Source: Bacillota bacterium
GTDB lineage: Bacteria > Bacillota > Clostridia > Christensenellales > Aristaeellaceae
DNA length: 5,770 nucleotides
Assembly (NCBI GenBank): GCA_023443705.1
Contig: JAEZTD010000290.1
Coordinates: forward strand, 1-5,770
Direction: 5' to 3'
In this document: in pieces, positions 1-5,279 of the stretch
How positions within the stretch are numbered: position 1 is the stretch's first letter
Layout: every line of letters starts with the position of its first letter
Translations under genes and position numbers: made by a program
Notes under the pieces: generated by a model
The model's input: the letters and a program-made list of their open reading frames with translations, nothing else
Told to the model about the DNA's origin: nothing
The model's database searches: none

Positions 1-51
1 GCCATCTGGTATTTTGGCGGCAATTGTGCTATCCTTGTAGGCGAATTCTAT

Positions 52-57
52 GGAGGG
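52..57 (+). promoter_or_regulatory. Ribosome binding site that sets the tadA start
   Basis: GGAGGG lies 4 bases before the ATG at 62. The in-frame ATG at 50 overlaps this site and has no Shine-Dalgarno sequence of its own, so translation most likely starts at 62. Confidence 0.75.
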
Positions 58-61
58 CGAT

Positions 62-553
62 ATGGACGACGAGCGCATGATGAGGGCGGCGCTTTCCGAG
101 GCGCGAAGAGCGCTTTCGGAGGGGGAACTGCCGGTGGGCGCGGTGGTGGCGCGGGATGGCGAGGTCATCGCCCACGGCCGCAACCGCCGGGAGGCCACGA
201 GCGACCCCACCGCCCACGCGGAGATCGAGGCAATCCGCGCCGCTGCGGCGGCGCTGGGCGGCTGGCGGCTTTCAGGCTGCCAGCTGTATGTGACGCTGGA
301 GCCCTGCGCCATGTGCGCCGGGGCCATCGTGGCAGCGCGGCTCGGCCGCGTGGTCTACGGCGCGGCGGACCCCTCGGCCGGCTGCTGCGGCAGCGTCTAC
401 CGCATCACGGAGGACCCCGCGTTCACGCACTTCGCAAGGGCGGACGGCGGCGTTTTGGCCGCTGCCTGTCAGGAACTGTTAAACCAATTCTTTGCCGCAC
501 GCAGAAGGGGAGAAACCCATGACGCCGGATCGCGTAACAATGGAGAAAATTGA
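62..553 (+). CDS. tadA: tRNA-specific adenosine deaminase TadA
   Basis: TadA deaminates adenosine 34 of tRNA-Arg(ACG) to inosine in the cytoplasm, a zinc-dependent reaction needed to decode CGN arginine codons. The 163-residue protein has the full cytidine/deoxycytidylate deaminase signature. HAE is at residues 52-54 (His52 as zinc ligand, Glu54 as proton shuttle) and PCAMC at 81-85 (Cys82 and Cys85 as zinc ligands), followed by AGAI. The N-terminal stretch GELPVGAVV and the AHGRNRRE motif are typical of TadA rather than of free-nucleoside deaminases. Length matches the family (about 150-170). The start at 62 is chosen from its ribosome binding site. The last 35 bases overlap the dipeptidase gene, suggesting translational coupling. 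No promoter could be recognised in the 50 bases upstream, so the operon may begin outside the window. Confidence 0.95.
   Translation: MDDERMMRAALSEARRALSEGELPVGAVVARDGEVIAHGRNRREATSDPTAHAEIEAIRAAAAALGGWRLSGCQLYVTLEPCAMCAGAIVAARLGRVVYGAADPSAGCCGSVYRITEDPAFTHFARADGGVLAAACQELLNQFFAARRRGETHDAGSRNNGEN
505..512 (+). promoter_or_regulatory. Ribosome binding site of the M20 dipeptidase gene
   Basis: AAGGGGAG sits 6 bases before the ATG at 519, inside the end of tadA. The in-frame TTG at 492 lies upstream of it, and the in-frame ATG at 540 has no purine-rich site at the right distance. It therefore decides for 519. Confidence 0.65.
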
Positions 554-1934
554 AAAATGGGCCGGGGAAAACCTGGAGTCGGTTGTTCGGGACCTGCAGG
601 ATTTCGCGCGGATCGAGAGCGTGAGCCGCGCGGATTTGGCGCAGCCCGGCGCGCCCTTCGGCCCCAGCGTAAAAAGGATGCTGGATTTTGCGCTCGAGCG
701 GGCGCGGGAATACGGGTTTGAGGCCGAGGACCACGAGGGCTACTGCGTGAGCGCCTATTACGGCGACCGGGAAAGGGCGCTGGGCATCTTCGGCCATCTG
801 GACGTGGTGCCGGTGGGGGAGGACTGGATCTACCAGCCCTTCGGCGCGACGCGGGAAGGCGACTGGCTGATCGGCCGGGGCGTTCACGACAACAAGATGG
901 CCTGCGCGCTGGGGATTGGACTGATGCGTTTGTTTCGTGAGATGGAGATTCCGCTCAGGCACGGCATACGCCTCGTGATGGGCGGCTCCGAGGAAACCGG
1001 CATGCAGGACATGGTCTACTTCGCAAAGACCCAGAAGATGCCGGTGGCCTCGATCGTGCCGGACGCTTCGTTTCCCGCCAACTACGCGCAGAAGGGCATG
1101 CTGGGCGCGACGCTGACCTGCCCCGCGGGCGTCAAACTGCGGGACATTTCCGGCGGCGTGGTAGAGAACATGGTGTCGCCCACCGCCCGCGCGCAGATTG
1201 ACTGCCCGCTGGAGGCCGCGCGGGAGACCCTTGGCCGCGCCGATGTGGAAGTCGGCGGCGTGGACGGCCGGGTGGAGGTGCGCGCAAAGGGCATGGCCGC
1301 CCACGCGGCGCGCCCCTGGATGGGCGAGAGCGCCATCCACAAGCTGACGGCGGCGCTGGCCGCGTCCGGGCTGTTCTCCGGCGCGGATCAGGCGGCGCTG
1401 GAAGCGGTAGCGGAAATCTCCGGCGACACCTACGGCGAGAAGGCCGCCATCGCCATGGAGGACACCGAAACGGGCAAGACCACGATGGTGGTGGGGCTGA
1501 TATCGATGGAGTCCGGGCGCATCCGCCTGACAGTGGACAGCCGCCTTTCCATCGCCACCGATCTTAATGCCTGCCGGGACGCCTTCCACGCCTACGCGAC
1601 GGGAAAGGGCTTTGAAATTGCGTCGTTCAAGTTGAAAAACCCCTTTTACATCCCGAAGGACGACCCGCGCATCCGCGCGCTGCAGGACGTGTACAGGGCC
1701 GTCACCGGCAGGGACGACACGCCCTACACCACCGGCGGCGGCACCTATTCCCGGGAACTTCAAAACGCCGTGAGCTTTGGCCCCGGCTTTCCCGACGCCG
1801 CCAGGCCGGACTTTCTGCCGGAAGGGCACGGCCATGCCCACGAGCCGGACGAGGCGCAATCAATCCCGGAAATGAAAACCATACTCGTGATCTACGCCGC
1901 GGCGCTCCTCGCGCTGGACGCGGCGGCTGACTGA
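519..1934 (+). CDS. pepV: M20 family dipeptidase, PepV/Sapep type
   Basis: A cytoplasmic di-zinc or di-manganese peptidase expected to cleave dipeptides with broad specificity, supplying free amino acids. The 471 residues match the PepV length (about 470). The metal-site motifs appear in order: GHLDVVPVG with His93 and Asp95, GRGVHDNK with bridging Asp124, GGSEETG with catalytic Glu158 and metal ligand Glu159, PDASFP with Asp182, and a C-terminal GHAHEPDE with His441. The lid-domain histidine is His262 in AAHAARPWMGES. The GGGTYSRELQNAVSFGPGFP stretch (about 406-425) is characteristic of PepV relatives and argues against DapE or ArgE. The gene overlaps tadA by 35 bases and is followed after 13 bases by the HTH regulator, so the three probably share a transcript. 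Substrate range cannot be read from sequence. A related M20 carnosinase-like activity is the main alternative. Confidence 0.9.
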   Translation: MTPDRVTMEKIEKWAGENLESVVRDLQDFARIESVSRADLAQPGAPFGPSVKRMLDFALERAREYGFEAEDHEGYCVSAYYGDRERALGIFGHLDVVPVGEDWIYQPFGATREGDWLIGRGVHDNKMACALGIGLMRLFREMEIPLRHGIRLVMGGSEETGMQDMVYFAKTQKMPVASIVPDASFPANYAQKGMLGATLTCPAGVKLRDISGGVVENMVSPTARAQIDCPLEAARETLGRADVEVGGVDGRVEVRAKGMAAHAARPWMGESAIHKLTAALAASGLFSGADQAALEAVAEISGDTYGEKAAIAMEDTETGKTTMVVGLISMESGRIRLTVDSRLSIATDLNACRDAFHAYATGKGFEIASFKLKNPFYIPKDDPRIRALQDVYRAVTGRDDTPYTTGGGTYSRELQNAVSFGPGFPDAARPDFLPEGHGHAHEPDEAQSIPEMKTILVIYAAALLALDAAAD

Positions 1935-1940
1935 AGGAGG
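1934..1940 (+). promoter_or_regulatory. Ribosome binding site of the HTH regulator gene
   Basis: AAGGAGG, beginning on the last base of the dipeptidase stop codon, is 7 bases before GTG at 1948 and 16 before the next in-frame ATG at 1957. It supports the GTG start. Confidence 0.8.
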
Positions 1941-1947
1941 AAATAAC

Positions 1948-2661
1948 GTGAGCAGAATGGGCGAAACCATTCAAAAGGCCAGACTGGCCGCGGGGATGAC
2001 CGAAAAGGCGCTGGGCAAAAAATGCGGCCTGGCGGAGAGCGTCGTGAAGGACATCGAATCGGGCCGCAGGGTCGCCAGCGACGACCAGGCCCAGCGGATG
2101 CTGAAGGTACTCGGGGTCAAAAACCCCGTCTCGACGGAGCTCGAAGTGGCGGCGGAGCCGGAGGTGAAGCTTCGCCCGAAGCCGCGCCCCTACGTGCTGC
2201 CGGCGGAGCAGCCGATGGAGGAGGCCGTCACCGCGGCGTCCTCGGCGTCTGAGGAGCCGGGCGGCGCGTGGCTCGACGCGCTGGGCGGCGTGGTCAAGCG
2301 GGTGCCGGTGTGCGACGAAAAGGGGCTGGTGCTGGACCACGTACTGGAGCCGGTGATCGGCAGGCGCATCGAGGGCGGCGCGCCCGACAAGGTGTTCTTC
2401 TTCCGCTGCCCAGACAGCGCCCTCGCCGGGTACCGCATCCATGCCGGCGATCTGCTTTTGACGGTGCCTGACAAGAACCCAGTGGACGATGCGGTCATGA
2501 TTGTGGAGCGATCTGGCCTCAGGCAGGCCCGGAAGGTCAAGAAGCTGGACGGGGGGAAACTGCTGCTCCAGTCCTTCGACCGCGAGTTTCGCGGCGAGAC
2601 GGTGGACCTTAAGAGCGTCCTCATCCTCGGCCGCTGCGTAAAGCTGACAAGAGCACTCTGA
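1948..2661 (+). CDS. XRE-type HTH regulator with a LexA/S24-like C-terminal domain
   Basis: A 237-residue predicted DNA-binding protein. Residues about 5-56 form an XRE/Cro-CI helix-turn-helix (IQKARLAAGMTEKALGKKCG, then a recognition-helix region and DIESGRR). Residues 60-106 are a Pro/Ala/Glu-rich linker. Residues about 115-237 resemble the LexA/UmuD/CI C-terminal fold: FFFRCPDSALAGYRIHAGD (150-168) fits the strand and turn around the catalytic serine of LexA, ARKVKKLDGGKLLLQS (194-209) fits the catalytic-lysine strand, and the end LILGRCVKL fits the final strand. A gap-free alignment with LexA, done by eye, puts Ala158 at the serine position and Arg195 at the lysine position, with Ser157 and Lys196 each one residue off. 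No Ala-Gly cleavage pair is seen about 35 residues before that point. Self-cleavage is therefore doubtful, and the domain may instead mediate dimerisation or sensing. The gene is tightly linked to the dipeptidase gene. Its target and signal are unknown. Confidence 0.8.
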   Translation: MSRMGETIQKARLAAGMTEKALGKKCGLAESVVKDIESGRRVASDDQAQRMLKVLGVKNPVSTELEVAAEPEVKLRPKPRPYVLPAEQPMEEAVTAASSASEEPGGAWLDALGGVVKRVPVCDEKGLVLDHVLEPVIGRRIEGGAPDKVFFFRCPDSALAGYRIHAGDLLLTVPDKNPVDDAVMIVERSGLRQARKVKKLDGGKLLLQSFDREFRGETVDLKSVLILGRCVKLTRAL

Positions 2662-2670
2662 CAATTTAAT

Positions 2671-2722
2671 CCGCGCCGCCTGCATATTGCTCCCGGTTTT
2701 ATTCCGGATGCGAGCGGCGCGG
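2671..2722 (+). terminator. Long GC-rich stem-loop after the regulator gene
   Basis: The arms CCGCGCCGC (2671-2679) and GCGGCGCGG (2714-2722) pair perfectly. Inside them GCAT (2682-2685) pairs with ATGC (2708-2711), and CCGG (2693-2696) with CCGG (2704-2707) around a T-rich loop. The structure starts 9 bases after the regulator stop codon. There is no clear T-run after it, so it may be an imperfect intrinsic terminator or a 3'-end stabilising hairpin. Confidence 0.45.
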
Positions 2723-2756
2723 CGCATCATTTCTGCATAGATATACGCATTATTCA

Positions 2757-2772
2757 CACAAATCCCCTTGTG
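2757..2772. promoter_or_regulatory. Small inverted repeat over the -35 region
   Basis: CACAA and TTGTG are perfect 5-base arms around a 6-base spacer (ATCCCC). The right arm coincides with most of the proposed -35 element (2768-2773), a position where a bound regulator would block RNA polymerase. The arms are short and could be chance. Confidence 0.25.
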
Positions 2773-2796
2773 CGCCGGGGCCTGAAGGATTATAAT
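2768..2796 (+). promoter_or_regulatory. Sigma-A type promoter of the ABC transporter operon
   Basis: A perfect -10 hexamer TATAAT is at 2791-2796. Exactly 17 bases upstream is TTGTGC (2768-2773), a weak -35 that keeps the TTG core. Transcription would start near 2803, about 30 bases before the binding-protein start codon. The segment just upstream (about 2729-2762) is AT-rich compared with the rest of the window, which fits a promoter. The weak -35 suggests the promoter may depend on an activator or be moderate in strength. Confidence 0.7.
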
Positions 2797-2805
2797 GGGG
2801 CATCC

Positions 2806-2818
2806 ATTCAAATTGAAT
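2806..2818. promoter_or_regulatory. Candidate operator just downstream of the transcription start
   Basis: ATTCAA and TTGAAT are perfect 6-base arms around one central A. The site lies just after the predicted transcription start and just before the ribosome binding site, a classical repressor position. It does not match the ArgR or CodY consensus as I know them, so no regulator is assigned. Confidence 0.4.
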
Positions 2819-2820
2819 CG

Positions 2821-2825
2821 GGAGG
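2821..2825 (+). promoter_or_regulatory. Ribosome binding site of the binding-protein gene
   Basis: GGAGG is 8 bases before ATG at 2834. The longer in-frame reading from ATG 2795 would start inside the -10 box and put unrelated residues ahead of the signal peptide, so 2834 is preferred. Confidence 0.85.
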
Positions 2826-2833
2826 AAAGAACG

Positions 2834-3568
2834 ATGAAGAAGATTTTCGCAGTCCTTCTGGCCGCGCTGGTTCTGGCGCTGGGCACCGCGGGCCTCGCGG
2901 AGGATGCCACCTTGGTGGTCGGCACCAACGCCGAGTTTGCGCCCTTTGAGTTCATCGGCGACGACGGCCAGCCCGCCGGCATCGACATCGACCTCATCAA
3001 CGCCATCGGCGAGAAGATCGGCATGACCATCCAGATCGAGAACATGAGCTTCGACGCGCTGATCCCGGCACTGGCCAGCGGCAAGATCGAAGCCACGATC
3101 TCCGGCATGACCATTACCGAAGATCGCAAGCAGAGCGTGCTGTTCAGCGATCCGTACTATCAGGCCTCCCAGAAGATCATCGTCAAGGAAGGCTCCGCCG
3201 TGGCAGGTGAGGCCGACCTCGCCGGCAAAAAGATCGGCGTGCAGCTGGGCACCACCGGCGACCTGTATGTGACCGAGAAGTTCACGGACGCCACCGTCGA
3301 CCGCTATGACAAGGGTATCGACGCGGTGCAGGATCTCGTCAACGGCCGTCTGGACGCCGTCGTCATCGACGAGGAGCCCGCCAACGTTTTCGTGTCCCAG
3401 GCCCAGGGCCTCGTCATTCTGGCCGACCGGCTGAGCGACGAAGCCTACGGCATCGCGCTGCCCCTCGGTCAGGACGAGCTGCTGGCCAAGATCAACCAGG
3501 CGCTTGAGGGCCTTAAGGCCGACGGCACGCTGGACGCGATTTACGAAAAGTACAAGGCCGAGGAGTAA
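2834..3568 (+). CDS. Amino-acid ABC transporter substrate-binding protein (SBP family 3)
   Basis: The extracytoplasmic receptor of the ABC importer encoded downstream; it should bind a polar amino acid and deliver it to the permease. The 244-residue precursor begins with a Sec signal peptide: MKK, a hydrophobic core to about residue 20, and possible cleavage after GLA at 22. The mature part is a bacterial family 3 solute-binding domain. GIDIDLINAIGEKI (49-62) fits the family 3 signature, SGMTITEDRK (90-99) carries Arg98, the usual ligand alpha-carboxylate contact, and FSDPYY (104-109), GVQLGTTGD (135-143) and DAVVIDEEPA (174-183) follow, with Asp179 the usual alpha-amino contact. The specific amino acid cannot be told. 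The protein contains no cysteine, so there is no lipobox, which is unusual for a Gram-positive binding protein. It is the promoter-proximal gene, followed by a 280-base gap full of stem-loops. Confidence 0.93.
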   Translation: MKKIFAVLLAALVLALGTAGLAEDATLVVGTNAEFAPFEFIGDDGQPAGIDIDLINAIGEKIGMTIQIENMSFDALIPALASGKIEATISGMTITEDRKQSVLFSDPYYQASQKIIVKEGSAVAGEADLAGKKIGVQLGTTGDLYVTEKFTDATVDRYDKGIDAVQDLVNGRLDAVVIDEEPANVFVSQAQGLVILADRLSDEAYGIALPLGQDELLAKINQALEGLKADGTLDAIYEKYKAEE

Positions 3569-3584
3569 CGAGCGTATTTCCCAA

Positions 3585-3610
3585 ATGCGCAGCCGCGCGC
3601 GGCTGCGCAT
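3585..3610. repeat. Perfect 26-base GC-rich palindrome
   Basis: The 13-base arm ATGCGCAGCCGCG is followed immediately by its exact reverse complement, starting 16 bases after the binding-protein stop codon. As RNA it gives a very stable hairpin (11 pairs with a CGCG loop). It is directly followed by the terminator-like hairpin at 3616-3646. It may protect the upstream mRNA from 3' exonucleases or assist termination. Confidence 0.75.
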
Positions 3611-3615
3611 TCAAG

Positions 3616-3646
3616 GCATCAAAAAACCCTGCGGTTTTTTTGATGC
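3616..3646 (+). terminator. Terminator-like hairpin between binding protein and permease genes
   Basis: GCATC, six A and CC (3616-3628) pair with GG, seven T and GATGC (3633-3646) around the loop CTGC, with one unpaired T. The A-run/T-run layout around a short GC core is that of an intrinsic, nearly symmetrical terminator. Because permease and ATPase genes follow without another recognised promoter, partial read-through is the likely arrangement, giving more binding protein than membrane parts. Confidence 0.6.
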
Positions 3647-3662
3647 GAGGGGAAGATCCTGC

Positions 3663-3700
3663 GTGCGCCTGAAATCCTCACGGATTTCCGTGCGGCGCAC
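3663..3700. repeat. Nested stem-loop with two alternative inner pairings
   Basis: The outer arms GTGCGCC (3663-3669) and GGCGCAC (3694-3700) are perfectly complementary. Inside, GAAATCC (3671-3677) pairs with GGATTTC (3682-3688), or instead CACGG (3679-3683) with CCGTG (3688-3692); the two choices exclude each other. Confidence 0.6.
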
Positions 3701-3713
3701 TGACTGAAGGTAC

Positions 3714-3751
3714 GGATAGCGCCACCAATATGCGTACTGGTGGCGCTATCC
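3714..3751. repeat. Perfect 14-base inverted repeat
   Basis: GGATAGCGCCACCA (3714-3727) and TGGTGGCGCTATCC (3738-3751) are exact reverse complements around a 10-base loop. A match this long is very unlikely by chance in a 280-base gap. It may be an RNA hairpin in the operon transcript, a dispersed intergenic repeat, or a DNA site. Confidence 0.8.
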
Positions 3752-3753
3752 CG

Positions 3754-3778
3754 TTCCCGACGTACACGCCGCCGGGAA
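3754..3778. repeat. Short inverted repeat ahead of the permease gene
   Basis: TTCCCG (3754-3759) and CGGGAA (3773-3778) pair around a 13-base loop, directly after the 14-base repeat. It is weaker than its neighbours. From 3779 to the permease ribosome binding site no further structure was recognised. Confidence 0.4.
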
Positions 3779-3832
3779 TGATTGAAACCCTACGAAGACT
3801 TTGTTGATGGCCTGCATTTCGTGTTCCCGTTG

Positions 3833-3839
3833 AAAGGAG
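3833..3839 (+). promoter_or_regulatory. Ribosome binding site that selects a TTG start
   Basis: AAAGGAG lies 9 bases before TTG at 3849 but 18 bases before the first in-frame ATG at 3858. The spacing favours TTG as the start of the permease. Confidence 0.65.
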
Positions 3840-3848
3840 CGTGTCCGC

Positions 3849-4547
3849 TTGGAAGCCATGAGCGCGTGGTTTGCGTCGTTCTGGAAGGACTTTGAATTCA
3901 ACCTCATCCAGGGCGACCGGTACAAAATGCTGCTGGACGGCCTGGGCATTACCGTCGAGATCGCGTTGGCGGCGGCGGTACTGGGCGTGATTCTTGGCAG
4001 CCTCATCGCGCTGATGCGGCTGTCCAAGTGGAATTTTGTGCGCGGCATCGCCCGGGTGTACGTGGATGTGATCCGCGGGACGCCGGTGATGGTGCAGCTG
4101 CTCATCATGTACTACATCATCCTCGCCACGTACAACGGCCCCAAGGTGGCGGTGGCGATCTTTTCCTTCGGCCTCAACAGCGCCGCCTACGTGTCGGAAA
4201 TGGTGCGCGGCGGCATTCTGTCGGTGGACAAGGGGCAGACGGAGGCGGGGCGCTCGCTGGGGCTGTCCAGCGGCGCGACGCTGATTAAGATCGTCATGCC
4301 CCAGGCCATCAAGAACACGCTGCCTTCGCTGTTCAACGAGTTTATCATGCTGCTCAAGGAGACCTCCATCGTGGGCTACATCGCGCTGATGGACCTGACC
4401 AAGGCCGGTGACTTCATCAGAAGCCGCACCTACTCGGCTTTCTTCCCGCTTCTGACCGTGGCGGCGATCTACCTCGTCATGGTGTCGGGGCTGTCCGCGC
4501 TGTTCGGGCGCATTGAAAAGGGGGTGCGGCAGGGTGATAACCGTTAA
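3849..4547 (+). CDS. Amino-acid ABC transporter permease (HisM/GlnP/ArtQ family)
   Basis: The membrane channel of the importer, expected to work as a homodimer since only one permease gene is present. The 232-residue protein begins, after a short amphipathic stretch, with a hydrophobic helix at about 33-56 (GITVEIALAAAVLGVILGSL). RGTPVMVQLLIMYYIIL (77-92) is the usual start of the HEQRo-type amino-acid permease domain. The cytoplasmic EAA loop, which contacts the ATPase, is EAGRSLGLSSGATLIKIVMP at 132-151, followed by QAIKNTLPSL. LKETSIVGYIAL (169-180) and a last helix at about 198-219 complete a five-helix layout. TTG is the preferred start because of its ribosome binding site; ATG 3858 would shorten it by three residues. 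Its end overlaps the ATPase gene by 14 bases, so the two are probably translationally coupled. Confidence 0.95.
   Translation: MEAMSAWFASFWKDFEFNLIQGDRYKMLLDGLGITVEIALAAAVLGVILGSLIALMRLSKWNFVRGIARVYVDVIRGTPVMVQLLIMYYIILATYNGPKVAVAIFSFGLNSAAYVSEMVRGGILSVDKGQTEAGRSLGLSSGATLIKIVMPQAIKNTLPSLFNEFIMLLKETSIVGYIALMDLTKAGDFIRSRTYSAFFPLLTVAAIYLVMVSGLSALFGRIEKGVRQGDNR
4518..4524 (+). promoter_or_regulatory. Ribosome binding site that selects a GTG start
   Basis: AAGGGGG inside the end of the permease gene is 9 bases before GTG at 4534. Starting there gives the usual ATPase N-terminus (ITVKGLTKEF). The upstream in-frame TTG at 4513 precedes this site and adds seven atypical residues. Confidence 0.65.
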
Positions 4548-5256
4548 GGGGCTTACCAAGGAGTTTGAAGGGCTGAAGGTGCTGCGCGGCATCGACCAGC
4601 GCGTCGAAAAGGGCGAAAAGCTGGTGGTGATCGGGCCCTCCGGCTCCGGCAAGTCCACCTTTCTGCGCTGTCTGAACCTTCTCGAGATGCCCACCTCCGG
4701 GTCGATCGTGTTTGACGGCGAGGAGATCACCGGAAAGCACGTGGACATTAACCGCGTGCGCCGTAAGATGGGCATGGTGTTCCAGCAGTTCAACCTCTTT
4801 CCGCACAAGACGGTACTGGATAACATCACGCTGGCGCCGGTTCACCTGAAAACCATGACCAAGGACGAGGCACGCGAGCGGGCGATGGCGCTGCTCGACC
4901 GCGTTGGCCTGCGGGACAAGGCCGGGGCGTTTCCCGGCCAGCTCTCCGGCGGGCAGAAACAGCGTGTTGCCATCGTGCGTGCGCTGGCGATGGACCCGGA
5001 GGTCATGCTCTTCGACGAGCCGACCTCCGCCCTCGACCCGGAAATGGTGGGCGAGGTGCTGGACGTGATGAAAAACCTGGCCCGGCAGGGTATGACGATG
5101 GTGGTGGTCACCCATGAAATGGGCTTTGCCCGGGAGGTGGGCGACCGGGTGCTGTTCATGGACGAGGGCGTCATCGCCGAGGAGGGCACGCCCGCCCAGG
5201 TATTCGGCGCGCCGAAGGAAAAGCGCACCCAGGATTTTTTGGGCAAGCTCCTGTAA
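4534..5256 (+). CDS. Amino-acid ABC transporter ATP-binding protein (GlnQ/HisP family)
   Basis: The cytoplasmic ATPase that drives the importer, acting as a dimer on the permease EAA loops. All nucleotide-binding motifs are intact in the 240-residue protein. Walker A is GPSGSGKST (34-42), the Q-loop is in MVFQQFNLFP (81-90), the ABC signature is LSGGQKQRVAIVRAL (137-151), Walker B is VMLFDEPTSALDPE (157-170) with Glu162 as catalytic base, and the switch histidine is His194 in VVTHEMGFA. FNLFPHKTVLDNI and TSALDPEMVGEVL are typical of the polar amino-acid import ATPases. Length equals that of GlnQ. With the preceding binding protein and permease it makes a complete importer. The GTG start overlaps the permease gene by 14 bases. 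Confidence 0.96.
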   Translation: MITVKGLTKEFEGLKVLRGIDQRVEKGEKLVVIGPSGSGKSTFLRCLNLLEMPTSGSIVFDGEEITGKHVDINRVRRKMGMVFQQFNLFPHKTVLDNITLAPVHLKTMTKDEARERAMALLDRVGLRDKAGAFPGQLSGGQKQRVAIVRALAMDPEVMLFDEPTSALDPEMVGEVLDVMKNLARQGMTMVVVTHEMGFAREVGDRVLFMDEGVIAEEGTPAQVFGAPKEKRTQDFLGKLL

Positions 5257-5279
5257 CCCTTCCCGTTTAAGAAGGTTAC
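5253..5279. repeat. Inverted repeat spanning the ATPase stop codon
   Basis: GTAACCCTTC (5253-5262) pairs with GAAGGTTAC (5271-5279), with one bulged C. It includes the TAA stop and overlaps by two bases the larger stem-loop that follows, so the two hairpins cannot both form fully. Confidence 0.45.

Noticed and set aside
1..49. A promoter for tadA (TTGTGC at 24-29)
   Set aside because: No acceptable -10 element is found at 16-18 bases from it, and too little upstream sequence is available to judge.
423..1859. 478-residue minus-strand open frame opposite the dipeptidase gene
   Set aside because: It lies exactly antisense to a gene with all M20 catalytic motifs, is rich in Arg/His/Gly/Ala as expected for the mirror of a GC-rich gene, and has no recognisable domain.
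2795..2833. Upstream in-frame start of the binding protein at ATG 2795
   Set aside because: This ATG is part of the -10 element (it shares 2795-2796 with TATAAT) and the added residues would precede a normal signal peptide. GGAGG before ATG 2834 is far better.
1702..3129. 475-residue minus-strand open frame across the regulator and binding-protein genes
   Set aside because: It crosses a stem-loop and a good promoter on the other strand, covers two well-supported genes and has shadow-type composition.
2750..3610. 286-residue minus-strand open frame opposite the binding-protein gene
   Set aside because: The plus strand encodes a clear SBP family 3 protein with signal peptide. The antisense product has no known motif and begins inside the 26-base palindrome.
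3504..3707. 67-residue plus-strand frame overlapping the end of the binding-protein gene
   Set aside because: It is an out-of-frame reading that crosses the perfect palindrome and the terminator-like hairpin, with no ribosome binding site or domain.
3810..3820. An 11-base identity with 5719-5729 (GCCTGCATTTC) as a possible shared repeat
   Set aside because: An 11-base match is expected a few times by chance in a window of this size, and the flanks do not align.
3678..4829. 383-residue minus-strand open frame opposite permease and ATPase genes
   Set aside because: It is antisense to two genes with complete family motifs and runs through the hairpin-rich gap; it is a GC-bias shadow.
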